A stretch of DNA of 64,000 nucleotides from JALSNL01 sp036479585 (GTDB lineage Bacteria > Bacteroidota > Ignavibacteria > Ignavibacteriales > Melioribacteraceae). A program made the position numbers and the translations under genes. Under the pieces are notes generated by a model that worked only from the letters and a program-made list of their open reading frames with translations, did no database searches and was not told the DNA's origin. The stretch spans positions 3,720,001 to 3,784,000 of the forward strand of contig OZ245062.1 in NCBI GenBank assembly GCA_965224785.1, given 5' to 3'. Shown one piece after another: positions 61,514 through 64,000 of this stretch; positions within the stretch are counted from its first letter, which is position 1, and the number at the start of each line of letters is the position of its first letter.

Positions 61514-64000
61514 ATGAAAGCCTCTATTATGTTTAAGGTGTTTTTTTGTTTTTTTGAACTTAAATTTTTCTTCAATAGTATTAAAGAATGTCTCTTTATT
61601 TCTTTTTTACTTATTGCTACAACTAACACAAACTTATTCGCTCAAGACAAATCAACAAAACTTGATACAATTAGTATCCAATTACGTTATTATCATCAAT
61701 TTCAATTTGCTGGTTTTTATGCTGCACAAGCCAAGGGTTTTTATAGGAATGCTGGGCTTTACATTAAAACAATAGAATATCAAAACGAAAATATTCTACA
61801 TAGTGTTATTGAAAAAAAATCTGAGTTTGGCGTTTTAGGTGCTTCTTTGGTTAGAAGCAAACTCAAAGGCAAACCAATAGTTTTATTAAAGGCCTTATAT
61901 CAACACTCCCCTCTTACAATACTTACGCTTAAAAAAAATAATCTCAGGTCTCCTTCCGATCTTGTTGGTAAAAAAATTATGGTAAATGGTCGTACTCCTG
62001 ACGTAACATTTTCATCAATGTTTAAAGACGAAGGGATTTCTGTTGATAGTCTTTTGCTTGTGAAACATAGTTTTAATTTTAACGATTTAATAACAGGCAA
62101 AGTAGATGCAGCTACTGGTTACATAACATCACAACCTTTTTTTCTAAAAAAGAAAGGTTTTGAAACTTTTTGTATAAAGCCAATTGATTATGGAATTGAT
62201 TTTTATGGAGATATGTTATTCACATCTGTTGACGAAATCAAAAAGAACCCTGAGCGCACAAATGCTTTTATTAAAGCTTCAATGGAAGGCTGGAAATATG
62301 CTTATGAAAACATTGATGAAACTGCTGATATTATTTTAACCCTACAAAGCAATAGACCATACAAACTAACCAAAGAAATGTTATTGAACGAAGCAGAAGT
62401 TTCCAAAAGCTTTGTATTACCAAACATTATTGAATTAGGGCATATCAATCCCGGAAGAATTAAAAGAATGATTAATACATATAAAAAATTTGAATCTATT
62501 GAGGCTAATGTTTCATTAGATGATCTTATATATGTTCAAGAAAAGAAAACAAACGTATTCGATTTCAAATATTTTGCAGCTATACTTGTTACCATATTAT
62601 TTTTGATGCTTTTTTTTACATTGAGAATTTCTCATTTACGCAAAATTATAAAAGAAAGAACTGGCAATTTAGATTTGGAAGTTAGTGAAAGAAGGCTAAC
62701 TGAAAAACAATTAACACATGAAAAAACAACAAACAAGGCTATAGTTGAAGCCAGTCCTGATTTAATGTTTAGGCTTTCTAGTGATGGAGTTTATTTGAGT
62801 GCAAACATCCCTTTTGGAAACAAACTGGGAATAGTTGAAAAAGATATAATTGGAAAAAGAATTGAACATGTTATGCCAAAAGAGATAGCACCTGTTGCTC
62901 AAAGGGCTGTTACAAAAGCTTTATCTTCAGGAGAGTTGCAGTTTATTGAATATGCAATGCCTCATAACAATGTTATAAAAGAATTTGAAGCAAGAATTAC
63001 AAGTTCCGCAGTTGACGAAGTATTAGTAATTGTAAGAGATATAACAGAACAAAAACAAAAACATAAAGCACTAATGGAAAGTGAAGAAAAGTTCTATAAT
63101 ATTTTTCATAATAGCCCCGATTCAATTGCATTAACATCAATAAATGATGGAGTTATTATAGAAGTTAATGACGGTTTTTCAAAGATTAGTGGATACACTC
63201 GCAATGAAGTAATTGGGAAATCAGCAGTAGAATTAAACATTTGGAAAAACATTTCTGATAGAACTATTTTTATAACCAAACTTACTAAAAACAAAACTAT
63301 TCACAGCGAATACTATGGCTTTAGAAAAAAGGATGGTACAATTATTAACTGTTTGGTTTCTGCTGAAATAGTAAAAATTAATAGCAAAAATGTAGTTTTA
63401 GGTACTTACAAAAATGTTACAGAGCTAGTTCTAAAAGACAAGCAGTTAAGAGAATCTCAAATGAAATTTTCTAAAATTTTTGAGTCAAGCCCAATAGCCA
63501 TAGGAATTACCTCTTATAGAGATGGAAGACTTATTGAAATTAATAGTCAAGGATTGGATTTATTCGGATATGACAAAAATGAAATTCTTGGCAAAACAAC
63601 TTTAGAATTAGCTATGTGGAAAACATTAGATCATCGGGACACTTATTTGGAGACAATAATAAAAAATGGTTCTGTTAAAGATTTTGAACTTTCTATAAAA
63701 CGAAAAGATGGCACATCAATTCAGTGTTCAATTTCCTCAGAGGTAATTGAGCTAAATGATGAAAAATATATTATTGGTAGCCTTTGGGATCTTAGCTCCA
63801 TTAAGAAAAAAGAACATGAATTAAAACAAGCTCTAACCTTAGTTAGAGACCTAAAACAAAAATTACAAAAAGAAAACATTTTACTTAAGCAAGAAATTAA
63901 TGCAAGCTTCAATGTTGGAAACATTATTACAAACAGCTCGCTTGTTAAAAACGAATTACAAAAAATTCAACAGGTTGCAACAACAGACTCAACCGTATTA
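61514..64000 (+). CDS. Membrane sigma-54 regulator with periplasmic NMT1/THI5-like domain and three PAS domains, 3' end outside the window
   Basis: The frame is open from ATG 61514 to the last base (829 residues visible). Order of parts: a signal peptide or anchor (about 25-43, ending LFAQ), an NMT1/THI5-like substrate-binding domain (about 50-335; YYHQFQFAGFYAAQAKGFY, LVGKKIMVNGRTPD, DAATGYITSQPFF), one membrane helix (about 350-370), three PAS domains (about 405-515, 522-640, 645-765), a coiled coil (about 765-795), and from about residue 797 NVGNIITNSSLVKNELQ and VATTDSTVL, which is the beginning of a sigma-54 AAA+ domain. It could sense a ligand outside and activate transcription directly. 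The rest (Walker motifs, HTH) is not in the window, so that part is inferred. Confidence 0.88.
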   Translation, partial: MKASIMFKVFFCFFELKFFFNSIKECLFISFLLIATTNTNLFAQDKSTKLDTISIQLRYYHQFQFAGFYAAQAKGFYRNAGLYIKTIEYQNENILHSVIEKKSEFGVLGASLVRSKLKGKPIVLLKALYQHSPLTILTLKKNNLRSPSDLVGKKIMVNGRTPDVTFSSMFKDEGISVDSLLLVKHSFNFNDLITGKVDAATGYITSQPFFLKKKGFETFCIKPIDYGIDFYGDMLFTSVDEIKKNPERTNAFIKASMEGWKYAYENIDETADIILTLQSNRPYKLTKEMLLNEAEVSKSFVLPNIIELGHINPGRIKRMINTYKKFESIEANVSLDDLIYVQEKKTNVFDFKYFAAILVTILFLMLFFTLRISHLRKIIKERTGNLDLEVSERRLTEKQLTHEKTTNKAIVEASPDLMFRLSSDGVYLSANIPFGNKLGIVEKDIIGKRIEHVMPKEIAPVAQRAVTKALSSGELQFIEYAMPHNNVIKEFEARITSSAVDEVLVIVRDITEQKQKHKALMESEEKFYNIFHNSPDSIALTSINDGVIIEVNDGFSKISGYTRNEVIGKSAVELNIWKNISDRTIFITKLTKNKTIHSEYYGFRKKDGTIINCLVSAEIVKINSKNVVLGTYKNVTELVLKDKQLRESQMKFSKIFESSPIAIGITSYRDGRLIEINSQGLDLFGYDKNEILGKTTLELAMWKTLDHRDTYLETIIKNGSVKDFELSIKRKDGTSIQCSISSEVIELNDEKYIIGSLWDLSSIKKKEHELKQALTLVRDLKQKLQKENILLKQEINASFNVGNIITNSSLVKNELQKIQQVATTDSTVL

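Noticed and set aside
1..64000. tRNA, rRNA or CRISPR arrays
   Set aside because: No tRNA-like GTTCGA arms with cloverleaf, no rRNA core segments, and no regularly spaced direct repeats with spacers were seen.

Overview
The window is A+T-rich (about two thirds A+T by eye) and encodes about 60 proteins. It most likely comes from a member of the Ignavibacteriota/Bacteroidota-Chlorobi group. The evidence is a secreted protein ending in a type IX secretion sorting domain with the NYPNPFNP motif that is very common in Ignavibacteria, a GWxTD protein, a DUF3098 protein, a UbiA enzyme of the geranylgeranylglycerol-phosphate type, many SCO/D15/RND envelope genes, and short dispersed palindromic repeats of the GTCATTC...GAATGAC kind. 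No rRNA, tRNA or CRISPR array was seen.

Layout. 1-3.7 kb (+): a histidine kinase cut by the window edge, its NtrC-type sigma-54 response regulator, and an orphan PAS kinase. 3.8-6.4 kb (-): an mlaEFD-like lipid-transport operon. 6.4-14.7 kb (-): housekeeping genes (YraN, RNase HII, UbiA, a BamA-like barrel, a PfkB kinase, a GWxTD protein, RimO) plus a frameshifted small membrane protein. 14.8-17.1 kb (-): a restriction locus with a DpnI-type endonuclease, DpnD, RhuM and a small unknown protein. 17.3-22.1 kb (-): a T9SS cargo protein, M48 protease, CdsA, DUF2007 and a CPBP protease. 22.5-24.6 kb (+): a small unknown protein, DUF3098, a lone EutN/CcmL vertex protein and DprA. 24.6-30.0 kb (+): an accessory island with an LRR protein and a shorter paralogue, an unknown protein, a HAD-like protein, a PIF1-like helicase and a WYL regulator. 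30.1-37.6 kb (-): RarA, FtsB/DivIC, Ddl, a Gfo/Idh oxidoreductase, MetF and a penicillin-acylase family protein. 37.6-39.7 kb (+): RmuC and a toxin-antitoxin pair with a broken toxin. 39.7-51.3 kb: a K+ channel-like protein (-), then a LiaF-like/LytS/LytTR operon, a dynamin-like GTPase with a PD-(D/E)XK-like partner, a single-POTRA barrel protein, an FMN glutamate-synthase-like enzyme, SCO1, PCu(A)C and DUF3667 (all +). 51.4-58.1 kb (-): a TetR-TolC-adaptor-RND efflux operon. 58.4-61.4 kb (-): a chemoreceptor and an unknown exported protein. 61.5 kb to the end (+): a large membrane regulator fusing a periplasmic NMT1/THI5-like binding domain to three PAS domains and the start of a sigma-54 AAA+ domain.

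The most notable observations are these. The terminal fusion looks like a one-component trans-membrane sigma-54 activator. A 12-bp direct repeat with 21-bp period upstream of the LytS/LytTR operon fits a LytTR operator. Five genes carry single-base homopolymer frameshifts, all of them accessory. rarA has its conserved N-terminus encoded upstream of any normal start codon. The helicase and WYL genes share a near-identical 35-base start region. At least three families of short dispersed palindromic repeats sit between genes, one of which supplies the stop codon of cdsA. All functional calls rest on motif recognition by eye; no database search was run.
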